This document shows, in pieces, positions 19,901 through 26,256 of a stretch of 37,520 nucleotides of DNA (position 1 is the first letter of the stretch; every line of letters starts with the position of its first letter). The notes under the pieces are model-generated. The model was given only the letters and a program-made list of their open reading frames with translations. It was not told the origin of the DNA and ran no database searches. A program made the translations under genes and the position numbers. Origin of the DNA: GCA-2746235 sp049609225 (GTDB lineage Bacteria; Planctomycetota; UBA1135); contig JBMYYH010000019.1 of the NCBI GenBank assembly GCA_049609225.1, positions 1-37,520 on the forward strand. The letters are read 5' to 3'.

Positions 19901-20148
19901 TTGATCAAGACATCCGTCTCGACGAGCACACCATTTTGGTCGCGGACATCGACGAGGCGACCCCAATCGACGCTCTCGAGGAACAGTCCGAGGGACTTCT
20001 TGGTGTTGCTACCGAGGCCTCCAGAGCCGGAGGCAGAGATGCAGCCGCCGCCGATCAGTGTCAGCGAGGCCAGGGTCGCAGCAGCGAGGCTACGGGCAGA
20101 GAAGCGTGCGAGGATGTTCATCCTGGGTGTCGGATTCGAGGATTCCAT
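16984..20148 (-). CDS. Giant Ig-like lipoprotein, first member of a tandem pair
   Basis: A predicted lipoprotein of about 1054 aa. The chosen start is ATG 20148; ATG 20121 (MNILARFSARS) gives a more compact signal peptide. The frame stays open to 20307, but the added residues are not signal-like. The lipobox is GGGC with Cys36. Ig-like regions lie at about 145-250 (IRLQFSEFVDPSTVDFTTVQ) and 420-560 (STVTVRFDEPINAGTV). Further on is a DEDGDGQAE segment spaced like a calcium-binding EF-hand or dockerin loop. Next come SSGGQDGSGVWHLIQPD and YSHWFDCG, shared with the paralogue. The C-terminus carries GYRFIQIRVTFFAN and a SPELDGLGIVW strand. It leads a likely three-gene operon (this gene, 13846-16977, 10250-13846) closed by the terminator at 10199-10230. 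Confidence 0.85.
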   Translation of the reverse strand: MESSNPTPRMNILARFSARSLAAATLASLTLIGGGCISASGSGGLGSNTKKSLGLFLESVDWGRLVDVRDQNGVLVETDVLINHLLESDGINFELITNPVSQKETLNILQDAASANFATLLASAKSNLENVGEKNTNSAPPFTEIARNATIRLQFSEFVDPSTVDFTTVQVYTGSPPLLAFTGRYVVKNDDATGKGNIFFDTTVSATEAAQEAVPQNAVGFPASSDSLSTNLAIKIPTEPDPLIGQPKVLTSLNGNRRPSLRAFNPDPFEDLGNSVVLVRAARTGNQLDPFNGFLLDNDRPNLLGVQVATINTISSVSGGVAEFLYTMNAAQCKPMVPKVGDVFEVGAVGLMMVTDVISSADQNNYSVRAAVEADDNVIVAGAANLAARYTTRYTPQDAAVQPCYLEIQPPPVGAMPVSSIDEQSTVTVRFDEPINAGTVRSMSTFVIASPDDNGAPTTSKEVEAAWFRQVNPSETVADFIERQRGYDYRPDAGGAAAGTEFGGRILFGAIESVDGNRQFTLSPVTGWIDPDGTDAFDNYVVALRGGTDGIEDLSGNSLDLVGFVAGNDGQNSTISVVHPVDSPEQDTKYFGLFAQAFDEDGDGQAEWAGQTLQTATGLTGRAPMRFSRGADNSSPAMANRITAAPVNEPLNPAGAVVMHLYRPQEFGFGYPDATEYNMTVEGFNWSPQSGVVLDEVFSDISLSLGTSLYLPDEFLDPTTGATVFPNSGLVTTGFDDNILGFTTDGSSGVDEVEVFRSSYTTNSIELFTNNGTAFLPWPDFTTNYIWRDTTIPQDYLGTAAAPSSQGSPDVQYQSDTGNFNFWAAETAPSVGLPLLARFRTYPQSESIGVNSFAVTQMIPTGNVLVNYRIWSSGGQDGSGVWHLIQPDNPAFGGTAPTGGYLAGGAPTATQGDALIYWAQADFAQDVSRMYSHWFDCGAILADGDIRGTVLEPANADQPVGTSIQVEYRGSASVSHFGNPDLNPSPLTGADTPFDDYGDSNGIGSVSTPSSWTTELSDLEGQGYRFIQIRVTFFANADLGLSPELDGLGIVWKN

Positions 20149-20161
20149 GTAGGTGTGTGCT

Positions 20162-20179
20162 TCGGTTGGGCAAAACCGA
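20162..20179 (-). promoter_or_regulatory. Hairpin in the leader of the giant lipoprotein operon
   Basis: Arms TCGGTT and AACCGA flank a 6-base spacer, about 14 bases upstream of the ATG at 20148. It could form an RNA hairpin close to the start codon. A convincing -10/-35 pair was not found in the 200-base gap 20149-20348. TACGAT, read on the minus strand just upstream, is a weak -10 candidate without a -35 partner. Confidence 0.3.
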
Positions 20180-20322
20180 GTCCGCCTATCGTAAAACGTC
20201 GTGGCGGGGTTCGCTGTCCCCTTATTGGCAATTCCCGTACCAACCTCGTATCCCCCTTGTGGAGGCCCATTTCCGGGCAGGAACGCCCACGGGGTGCGGA
20301 AGCGCACAGGCGACTAGGAAAG

Positions 20323-20344
20323 CCGCATTTTGGTGCCAATGCGG
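20323..20344 (-). terminator. Probable terminator after pyrB
   Basis: A 7-bp stem (CCGCATT/AATGCGG) with an 8-base loop lies 4 bases past the pyrB stop. On the minus strand it is followed by CTTTCCTAG. It would separate the housekeeping run from the giant lipoprotein operon. The U-tract is short, so efficiency may be moderate. Confidence 0.6.
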
Positions 20345-20348
20345 GGGC

Positions 20349-21665
20349 TCAACCGCCCCACTGATAGCCTGCCTCAGAAGCCGCGTTGCGGTCTAAAAAG
20401 GGCTGCAAATTCTCGGGACGAATTCGGGTTGCTGCGGCGGAAGACAAGGGGTGGACCTTGTTTGTGGAACGACAGCCGGCGTACTCCACGGGCAGCTGAC
20501 GATCACAATAGGCGCACAGGAAGCTGCGGCGCTGGGATCCGACCACGCGCCAAGGGACCGGAAGCTCCTCCGCATGGGAAATGCAGTCGGGGTTCGGACA
20601 CGCTCCGAGGCGATGTTCGGGGTTGCCAGATGGCAGCGGCGACAGCGGCGGCAACGACCAGCGATCCTCTCGCAGCATGGCCAGGAACACCGCCTGCCGC
20701 ACCACCGGCCCCAGGCGCGCCTGCTCGAAGTAACGCGCGCGCGGATCTTCGTCGATCTCACGCGGCAGTTCACCCAAGCGTGGCAAGGGGTGCAGCAGCA
20801 GGCAATCGGACAGCAGTGGATTCTGCAACTGCTCCACGGTCAGGCCGGGATAAGAGCCTTGGTTGGACTCCGCTCCCCGCTCGGCCTGCAGACGCGTGAG
20901 GTAAAGCGCATCCAGTCGATCGATCTCGGGGACGTCTTCCGGGAACAGGCTCTTCTGCACCAATCCTTTGGGCTCCAACACTCGTGCCTCATGGTTGCCG
21001 ATCCATTCGCGGAACATCGGATGCTTGCCCCAACGCAATCGATAATCAAAACGATCGCGTAGACGTTGCTCGAAACTTGCTTCCCAATCCAAGCCCACCC
21101 CTGGCAACAGAACGATACGCACGCCCAGTGTGGCCAAGGCCCAAACCAAGGAACGCGCGGTGCGGCCGTTGCGCAAATCCCCCATCACCGCCACCGTCTT
21201 GCCTTCGAACTCACGCCATTCTTTGTAGAGCGTGTAGAGATCCAGCAAGGTCTGCGTCGGATGGCCAAGGCGACCATCACCGCCATTGATCACGGGCACT
21301 CCGGCAACCTGACTCGCCAAACGCGAGGCGCCATCTTTGGCGTGGCGCAACACCAACAAGTCTGCATAACCTCCGACCACGCGCGCCATATCCATCAGGC
21401 TCTCGCCTTTGGAATCGCTGGTGCTCTTGGCGTCGGAGACACTGATGACGGAGCCGCCTAAGCGTGCGACTGCAGCTTCGAAGGACAACCGTGTGCGCGT
21501 CGAAGGTTCCCCGAAGACGGTAGCGATCACGCGGCCTTCCAGGGCATCCGTGAAATCCTGCGGACGCGCTTCCAGCTCCTTCACGCGACGGAAGAAAGCC
21601 TGCAGGAATGCAGGGTTCAGGGCCTCGGAACTGTGGAGGCCATCCATCACCGGTAACAGGTACAT
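20349..21665 (-). CDS. pyrB: Aspartate carbamoyltransferase fused to a PyrI-type zinc domain
   Basis: A 438-aa protein for the second step of de novo pyrimidine synthesis (carbamoyl phosphate plus aspartate to carbamoyl aspartate), in the cytoplasm. Catalytic-chain motifs: FGEPSTRTRLSFE (51-63), the Lys-bearing SKGESLMD loop (85-92), GGDGRLGHPTQTLLDLYTL (128-146), GDLRNGRTARSL (162-173), LYLTRLQAER (254-263) and LLHPLPRLGE (290-299). The chain should end near residue 340. It is followed by CPNPDCISHAE (356-366) and CAYC (384-387), nearly identical to the zinc domain of E. coli PyrI, with cysteine spacings 5, 23 and 3 against 5, 24 and 3. The N-terminal nucleotide-binding domain of PyrI is absent. 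The start is ATG 21665; the open frame to 22031 overlaps the upstream gene. It is last in the long run and followed by a terminator. Confidence 0.93.
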   Translation of the reverse strand: MYLLPVMDGLHSSEALNPAFLQAFFRRVKELEARPQDFTDALEGRVIATVFGEPSTRTRLSFEAAVARLGGSVISVSDAKSTSDSKGESLMDMARVVGGYADLLVLRHAKDGASRLASQVAGVPVINGGDGRLGHPTQTLLDLYTLYKEWREFEGKTVAVMGDLRNGRTARSLVWALATLGVRIVLLPGVGLDWEASFEQRLRDRFDYRLRWGKHPMFREWIGNHEARVLEPKGLVQKSLFPEDVPEIDRLDALYLTRLQAERGAESNQGSYPGLTVEQLQNPLLSDCLLLHPLPRLGELPREIDEDPRARYFEQARLGPVVRQAVFLAMLREDRWSLPPLSPLPSGNPEHRLGACPNPDCISHAEELPVPWRVVGSQRRSFLCAYCDRQLPVEYAGCRSTNKVHPLSSAAATRIRPENLQPFLDRNAASEAGYQWGG

Positions 21666-21724
21666 GCGTGGCAGACCGAGGCGGACAGGGTGGGTGTCGG
21701 CGACGGCCGGGACAAAGGATAACG

Positions 21725-22741
21725 TCAGTCGGTGCTTTGCAGCAGGGCTTCCAGACGCCGACGTTGCGCCCCTTTCTGCAGCACCACCGCATCTGCCGAC
21801 GGCACCGGCCCAAATCGCTTCAGCAACTTCGCCTCGATGCGTCGGATCCACAGTTTGCCCTCCCCCAGAAATCCCCGCAGATCCGGCTTCAGGCCGAACT
21901 CCTTGGGGCTCCAGGTGCGACGTCGGTCGGTGCGGTTCAGCAGCAGCAAATCCTGCGGCCGACGTTTGCCCAAGGCCTCCAACACCGCGCTTTCGGGAGG
22001 CGTCGCAGCATCCAGGACCCACAGCACACACCAGGCTTCGGCAATGGCCTGACGCGTCATGTCCATGGCGGCAGCATCCAGGGCGTCTTTCGGCTCTCCA
22101 AGCCCAGCGCTATCGATGAGATCGACATGGAAGCGGTCCCAGCCCTTGCCCAATCCCAAGCGCGCCGCGACCGGATCCCGAGTGGTGCCGGCTCCCGATG
22201 CAGTCGTTGCCAAGGAAGCCTGATGCCAAAGATTGAACAGACTCGACTTGCCGACATCCGCCGCCCCCGCCAACACCAAGCGCGGTGGCAAGTGCAAACG
22301 CTCCGCCCAAACCAAACCATCCTGCAATGCCGCGCAAGCAGCCGCACGTTCGGCTCCATGCAGTGATTCCGCTTGATCCAACGCGCGCTCACCGCGGCCA
22401 TCTTCCTGCGCCAATGCGACGCGTGCCGCTAAAGGGCTGGTCGCTCGACACAAGGGAGACAAACCCTGCTCTCGTTCCTGCCACCCGCGTTCCTCCAACC
22501 AAGCCCGAAAGGCCGCTGCCACTCCAAAGCCGCCATGCAGATGACACTCCAAGGCACCATCTTCTCGCGCCCACAACAAGGCTTCATCAAAGGGCAGACT
22601 CTTGCGATCCAAACGCAATGGCCGGGAAGCCTGCGGCAAACGGTCTCCGAACAAGGCTTGTTGCTGTTCCAAGCTGCCGCTCAATTCCCAAATCGAAAGC
22701 GCGCTCGCACCAGCTCCCGAAAGCCGACGGAAAGTGCTCAT
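21725..22741 (-). CDS. Reduced MnmE/TrmE-like GTPase
   Basis: A 338-aa GTPase related to MnmE (about 450 aa), the enzyme that with MnmG modifies U34 of certain tRNAs. The N-terminal domain is recognisable but shortened (SGAGASALSIWELSG, then FDEALLWARE and CHLHGG). The G domain has G1 AGAADVGKS (158-166), TTRDP in switch I (186-190), G3 DSAG (210-213) and G4 NRTD (269-272). The MnmE C-terminal Cys-x-Gly-Lys motif, needed for modification, is missing; the protein ends in LLQSTD. It is therefore probably not the orthodox enzyme, and another mnmE may exist elsewhere. ATG 22741 overlaps the coaX stop as ATGA. Function is uncertain. Confidence 0.8.
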   Translation of the reverse strand: MSTFRRLSGAGASALSIWELSGSLEQQQALFGDRLPQASRPLRLDRKSLPFDEALLWAREDGALECHLHGGFGVAAAFRAWLEERGWQEREQGLSPLCRATSPLAARVALAQEDGRGERALDQAESLHGAERAAACAALQDGLVWAERLHLPPRLVLAGAADVGKSSLFNLWHQASLATTASGAGTTRDPVAARLGLGKGWDRFHVDLIDSAGLGEPKDALDAAAMDMTRQAIAEAWCVLWVLDAATPPESAVLEALGKRRPQDLLLLNRTDRRRTWSPKEFGLKPDLRGFLGEGKLWIRRIEAKLLKRFGPVPSADAVVLQKGAQRRRLEALLQSTD

Positions 22742-23457
22742 GCCCAAACGTCTTCCGGCAAAGCTAGGAGTGCACCAAGCACCATGTTCTCGCATACGCG
22801 CCAATCCGGCAGGAGTTCCTGTAACGCTTGCGCATCGCCCCCCGTGAGGAAACGTTGCGGCGCGCAATCCAACTCCGATTCGAATTCCGCAGCCAGCCCC
22901 TGCAATGCCTTGGCGAAAGCACGATAAGTCCCTGCCGCGACGGCGCCCGCAGTATCGACCGGCACCGTTGCCGCAGCGTTTGGATCGGCAGCGGCCAAAT
23001 GCGGGCAGGCCTGCGCCAGGGCTTTTTGTTGCAAGCCCAGTCCAGCGCCAATGGCTCCACCGAGGAAGCGGCCGTCGGCATCGGTGAGGTCGAGGGTGAA
23101 AGCGGTTCCACAATCCGCAATCAACACCGCACTGCCGGTCTGTTGCCAGGCAAACCACGAAGCCAACAGGCGGTCCATGCCGGTGCCGGTGGTGGTGATG
23201 GTCAAAGGAACCTGCTCCGGTGCCAGCACTCTGCAACCGACCGAATCCGGCAGCACCGCCGTCACCTGTTCCAAGCCTTTTGCGGAGCTACTTGCCAAGC
23301 GCAGCTCCGTGATGCCCTGTTCCTGCAACCAAGTGACCAGGGCCTGCAGCTCGGTGGCTTCGCGCCAGGTAAAGGAAGCCGCCCACCCGGCATCCGCCGC
23401 GCGCAACTTCAATCGACGATTGCCGAGATCCGCGTACAGCCGTCGCCCGTGGTCCAC
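22738..23457 (-). CDS. coaX: Type III pantothenate kinase
   Basis: A 239-aa ASKHA-fold kinase for the first step of coenzyme A synthesis (pantothenate to 4'-phosphopantothenate). Family motifs are present: ADLGNRRLK near the N-terminus (Asp10 of the phosphate-binding loop), TGTGMDRLLASW (pantothenate and dimer region), LIADCGTAFTLDL with catalytic Asp116, and GGAIGAGLGL (134-143). Length is usual (about 240-260). The start is GTG 23457, only 4 bases after the GspC-like stop. The 3' end overlaps the MnmE-like ATG by four bases. This tight packing implies cotranscription with both neighbours. Confidence 0.92.
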   Translation of the reverse strand: MDHGRRLYADLGNRRLKLRAADAGWAASFTWREATELQALVTWLQEQGITELRLASSSAKGLEQVTAVLPDSVGCRVLAPEQVPLTITTTGTGMDRLLASWFAWQQTGSAVLIADCGTAFTLDLTDADGRFLGGAIGAGLGLQQKALAQACPHLAAADPNAAATVPVDTAGAVAAGTYRAFAKALQGLAAEFESELDCAPQRFLTGGDAQALQELLPDWRVCENMVLGALLALPEDVWA

Positions 23458-23461
23458 CGAC

Positions 23462-24454
23462 TTAACGCGGCAGACGGAAGGTCAGCGTGCGTACACCACC
23501 GAGGCGTTCTACCCGGACCATCAAGGTATCGGTATCCAACTGACGCATCGACTGGAACAGTTGATCACGATCGGTTGCGGCTTCGCCATTGACTTCAAGC
23601 ACGATGTCGTCGGCTTGCAGTCCCAAACGTGAGAACACCGAGTTCTCCGGCACGCTGCGAATCCGCAGGCCACGCACTTCATTGGACAATGGATCCCGTG
23701 CCACACGGACAGGCACCGAAGCGAGGATCTCCTCCTGCGACATCTTCTCGAGTCTGGAGACATCATCCGAACCCACAGCGAACATGCCAGGCTGCACTTG
23801 TTCGGTGAACTGCGGCGTTGGAATATCCAAAGGACCACCAGCATCAGTACCACCACCAGAATTTGCACCACTGGAGTTACTGGCTGCCGTTGCCACGAAG
23901 GCGCGTGATTGATCGACCTTATAGGTCTCGGCGGTCAGGACCAGAACATCTCCGGTATCCAACACCTTGATCTCGACTTCATCCTTACGCACGGCCACCA
24001 ACTTGAGATCGAGCCCCTTCTTGGTGTTCAACTCGAACTTCTGATTGAGGCCGATGAAGTCACCCGGAATGTGTTGCGGAGTGGCACGCTCACCCTTGCC
24101 TTGAATCCATGCACCCGATGGGTATTGGATCATGGGCACTTCCACATCCCCTTCCGCGATACGCGGCTTCGGCTTGTCGTCGACAGGGGTGGGCGGCGGT
24201 GGCGGCGGCGGCACGTAGCCGGTCACGTTCAGGTTCTGGATAACCTTGTAGTTATCGTAGTGGAGCAGGTGTCCACCGACCCTTGAGCTTTCGATCTTGC
24301 CGAAAGTCGCCTCCAACTTTGCAATCGAATGCTTGGCCACGATGGTGTCTTGGTTCTGCACGAACCCAAACATCTTCCATCCGAAGCCGCCGAGCGTTGC
24401 CAGCCCGACGAGCACCAAGACGAGGCGCAGCAGTTTTTCGTTCACGTAAGGCAT
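23462..24454 (-). CDS. GspC-like protein with PDZ domain (type II secretion)
   Basis: A 330-aa bitopic protein. It has a short cytoplasmic start, one membrane helix (about residues 9-28), a Pro-rich linker (PPPPPPP near 81), a beta-rich region (about 120-185: GDFIGLNQKFELN, LDLKLVAVRKDEVEIKVLD) resembling the GspC homology region, a Gly/Ser linker, and a C-terminal PDZ domain (about 240-328: RGLRIRSVPENSVFSRLGLQ, DIVLEVNGEAATDRDQLF). This architecture matches GspC, which couples the inner-membrane platform to the GspD secretin. No other gsp gene lies beside it, so the secretion link rests on architecture plus the prepilin peptidase and pseudopilin elsewhere in the window. A general PDZ membrane protein is the alternative. 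It lies 51 bases after obg and 4 bases before coaX. Confidence 0.75.
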   Translation of the reverse strand: MPYVNEKLLRLVLVLVGLATLGGFGWKMFGFVQNQDTIVAKHSIAKLEATFGKIESSRVGGHLLHYDNYKVIQNLNVTGYVPPPPPPPTPVDDKPKPRIAEGDVEVPMIQYPSGAWIQGKGERATPQHIPGDFIGLNQKFELNTKKGLDLKLVAVRKDEVEIKVLDTGDVLVLTAETYKVDQSRAFVATAASNSSGANSGGGTDAGGPLDIPTPQFTEQVQPGMFAVGSDDVSRLEKMSQEEILASVPVRVARDPLSNEVRGLRIRSVPENSVFSRLGLQADDIVLEVNGEAATDRDQLFQSMRQLDTDTLMVRVERLGGVRTLTFRLPR

Positions 24455-24505
24455 CTTATCCCGCTTCCGGGAGGATTGCGACGGTATCGACCGCTCCGAT
24501 CTTCC

Positions 24506-25528
24506 CTAGGCTTCCAGGTCTTCTTCGACCAATCCGACCAGATCCTGGCGCAGCAGGTCCAGTCCACGGCCAGTCGCAGCACTGATCAGGCGCGGCTCCT
24601 TGCCGATGGCCTCGAAAAACGCCATGGCGCGGGCCACTCCTTCCTCATCCTCGATCTTGGTCGCGACCACCAGACTGGGGCGATCTTTGAGGTCAGAATC
24701 ATAAGCCTCGATCTCACCACGGATGACGCGATAGGCCTCTTCGGGCTCGGTATCGGCGGTGGTCGCACAATCGACCAGGTGCAGCAGGACCCGAGTCCGT
24801 TCGATATGGCGTAAGAACTGGCCACCAAGGCCTTTGCCATCGGAGGCGCCCTCGATCAGACCGGGAATATCGGCCATGACCAGGTTGCGATCGCCATAAC
24901 CGAGGTCGAGGATGCCCAGGGAGGGATCCAGGGTGGTGAAGGGATAATCGGCAACCCGTGGGCGGGCGGCCGTCATGCGGCTGATGAGGGTCGACTTGCC
25001 GGCATTCGGCAGCCCCAAGAGACCGATATCGGCAACCAACTTCAGCTCCAGGCGCAACTTGCGCTGCTCCCCCAGCACACCCCGTTCACTGTGCGACGGT
25101 GCTTGCTGCACTGCGGTGGTGAAACGGGCATTGCCGCGCCCGCCCTTACCGCCTTCTGCAACTACCACCTTGGCACCATCGTGATCCAGGTCCGCGAGCA
25201 TGTTGCCGCGCTCAAAATCATAGATTTGAGTACCGACGGGAACCTTCACATGAAGATGATCACCGTACTTGCCGCTGCGATTATTGCCGCCACCAGGTTG
25301 GCCATCTCCGGCGCGCGCATGGTGATTCCGCGTCACGCGGAACAGGGAGTTCTCCTGACTATCCGCCACCAGAACCACATCGCCGCCGCGTCCGCCATCA
25401 CCGCCATCCGGGCCACCCATGTTGACGTACTTCTCACGGTGGAAGGAAGTACATCCAGCACCACCTTTGCCAGCGATGGCAACCATGACCGCTTCATCGC
25501 GGAACATGTTTTCAATGCGGTTGGACAT
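24506..25528 (-). CDS. obg: Obg/CgtA ribosome-assembly GTPase
   Basis: A 340-aa essential GTPase acting in large-subunit assembly and stress control. The Gly-rich Obg fold fills residues about 8-165 (GGPDGGDGGRGGDV, GGKGGRGNARF). The G domain follows: G1 GLPNAGKST (172-180), switch I DYPFTTLDPSLG, G3 DIPG (220-223) and G5 SAATG (316-320). G4 reads TKIE (290-293) rather than the usual NKxD, a notable deviation. The OCT domain of some Gram-positive Obg proteins is absent. The start is ATG 25528; ATG 25507 (MFRDEAV) matches the typical Obg N-terminus better and cannot be excluded. It follows rplU and rpmA, the classical Obg context. Confidence 0.95.
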   Translation of the reverse strand: MSNRIENMFRDEAVMVAIAGKGGAGCTSFHREKYVNMGGPDGGDGGRGGDVVLVADSQENSLFRVTRNHHARAGDGQPGGGNNRSGKYGDHLHVKVPVGTQIYDFERGNMLADLDHDGAKVVVAEGGKGGRGNARFTTAVQQAPSHSERGVLGEQRKLRLELKLVADIGLLGLPNAGKSTLISRMTAARPRVADYPFTTLDPSLGILDLGYGDRNLVMADIPGLIEGASDGKGLGGQFLRHIERTRVLLHLVDCATTADTEPEEAYRVIRGEIEAYDSDLKDRPSLVVATKIEDEEGVARAMAFFEAIGKEPRLISAATGRGLDLLRQDLVGLVEEDLEA

Positions 25529-25558
25529 GATGCTTTGGGGTTCAGGCTAGGTATGGAA

Positions 25559-25591
25559 GAAGCCCGGCAGTCCTTAGGACTTCCGGGCTTC
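25559..25591 (-). terminator. Hairpin between rpmA and obg, possible attenuating terminator
   Basis: A 14-bp stem with one mismatch (GAAGCCCGG and AGTCC arms) around a TTA loop. On the minus strand it is followed by TTCCATACC, which has few consecutive T residues. It may reduce read-through from the ribosomal protein genes into obg, or act as a processing site. Confidence 0.5.
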
Positions 25592-25629
25592 GAGTGTTCC
25601 GGACCTGCGAAGGGCAGGCCGGAAAGGGA

Positions 25630-25878
25630 TTAGGCCTCGAAAGGCACCACCTGCACGCGCTGGCGGGACTGGAACTCGACGGTGCCATCCCAAAGCGCGA
25701 AGAGGGTGTAATCCTTACCCATGCCGACGCCGCGGCCCGGGTGATGCTTGGTGCCACACTGACGGATCAGGATCTCGCCGGCGCGCACTGCTTGACCGCC
25801 GTAGCGCTTAATGCCGCGCATCTGCGGGTTGGAATCACGACCGTTCTTGGTCGAGCCACCACCTTTCTTATGTGCCAT
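25630..25878 (-). CDS. rpmA: 50S ribosomal protein L27
   Basis: An 82-aa L27 that contributes to the peptidyl-transferase centre of the large subunit. It starts MAHKKGGGSTKNGRDSN, the standard N-terminus with no cleavable leader, and continues through GGQAVRAGEILIRQCGTKHH and GRDYTLFAL-like GKDYTLFALWDG. Length is normal. A good Shine-Dalgarno (AAGGAG at 25888-25893) stands 9 bases before the ATG. It is cotranscribed with rplU, 28 bases upstream. Confidence 0.98.
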   Translation of the reverse strand: MAHKKGGGSTKNGRDSNPQMRGIKRYGGQAVRAGEILIRQCGTKHHPGRGVGMGKDYTLFALWDGTVEFQSRQRVQVVPFEA

Positions 25879-25906
25879 GTCTTATTTCTCCTTGAAGAAT
25901 CCGGGC

Positions 25907-26224
25907 TCAGCCGCGGATTTCCTTGACGCGAATGTGGGTGTACTGCTGGCGATGACCGACGCTCGAGCGGCTGCTCTTACGGCGACGGAAGGTCGCTACG
26001 CGGATCTTCTTATCCAGCACCTCGCCGACGACTTCGGCCACCACGGAGGCACCGGAGACATGCGGGGTACCGACTTCAACCGAGCCATCTTCCTTCTTCA
26101 GAAGCTGGACAGAGTCAAAAACGAGTTCGCTGCCCGGCTCGGCGGAGGGCATGCGGTCAATCCACAAATCCTCACCTGGCTTCAGGGTCAAGCAACGGGA
26201 ACGGTCACGAACAATTGCGTACAC
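25907..26224 (-). CDS. rplU: 50S ribosomal protein L21
   Basis: A 105-aa L21, a large-subunit protein that binds 23S rRNA. The start is GTG 26224 (reads MYAIVRD), supported by AGGAG at 26233-26237 with an 8-base spacing; the frame is open further upstream but overlaps rng. Conserved parts include DSVQLLKKEDGSVEVGTP and the basic C-terminal KIRVATFRRRKSSRSSVGHR. It follows rng by 32 bases and precedes rpmA, the order common in many bacteria. Confidence 0.97.
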   Translation of the reverse strand: MYAIVRDRSRCLTLKPGEDLWIDRMPSAEPGSELVFDSVQLLKKEDGSVEVGTPHVSGASVVAEVVGEVLDKKIRVATFRRRKSSRSSVGHRQQYTHIRVKEIRG

Positions 26225-26256
26225 AGTGTATTCTCCTCGCGAAAGGGCCGCATAGT

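Noticed and set aside
20149..20307. N-terminal extension of the first tandem lipoprotein to an ATG at 20307
   Set aside because: The extra 53 residues are not signal-like and would place the signal peptide deep inside the protein.
21666..22031. N-terminal extension of pyrB
   Set aside because: It lies mostly within the MnmE-like gene in another frame and has no ATCase similarity.
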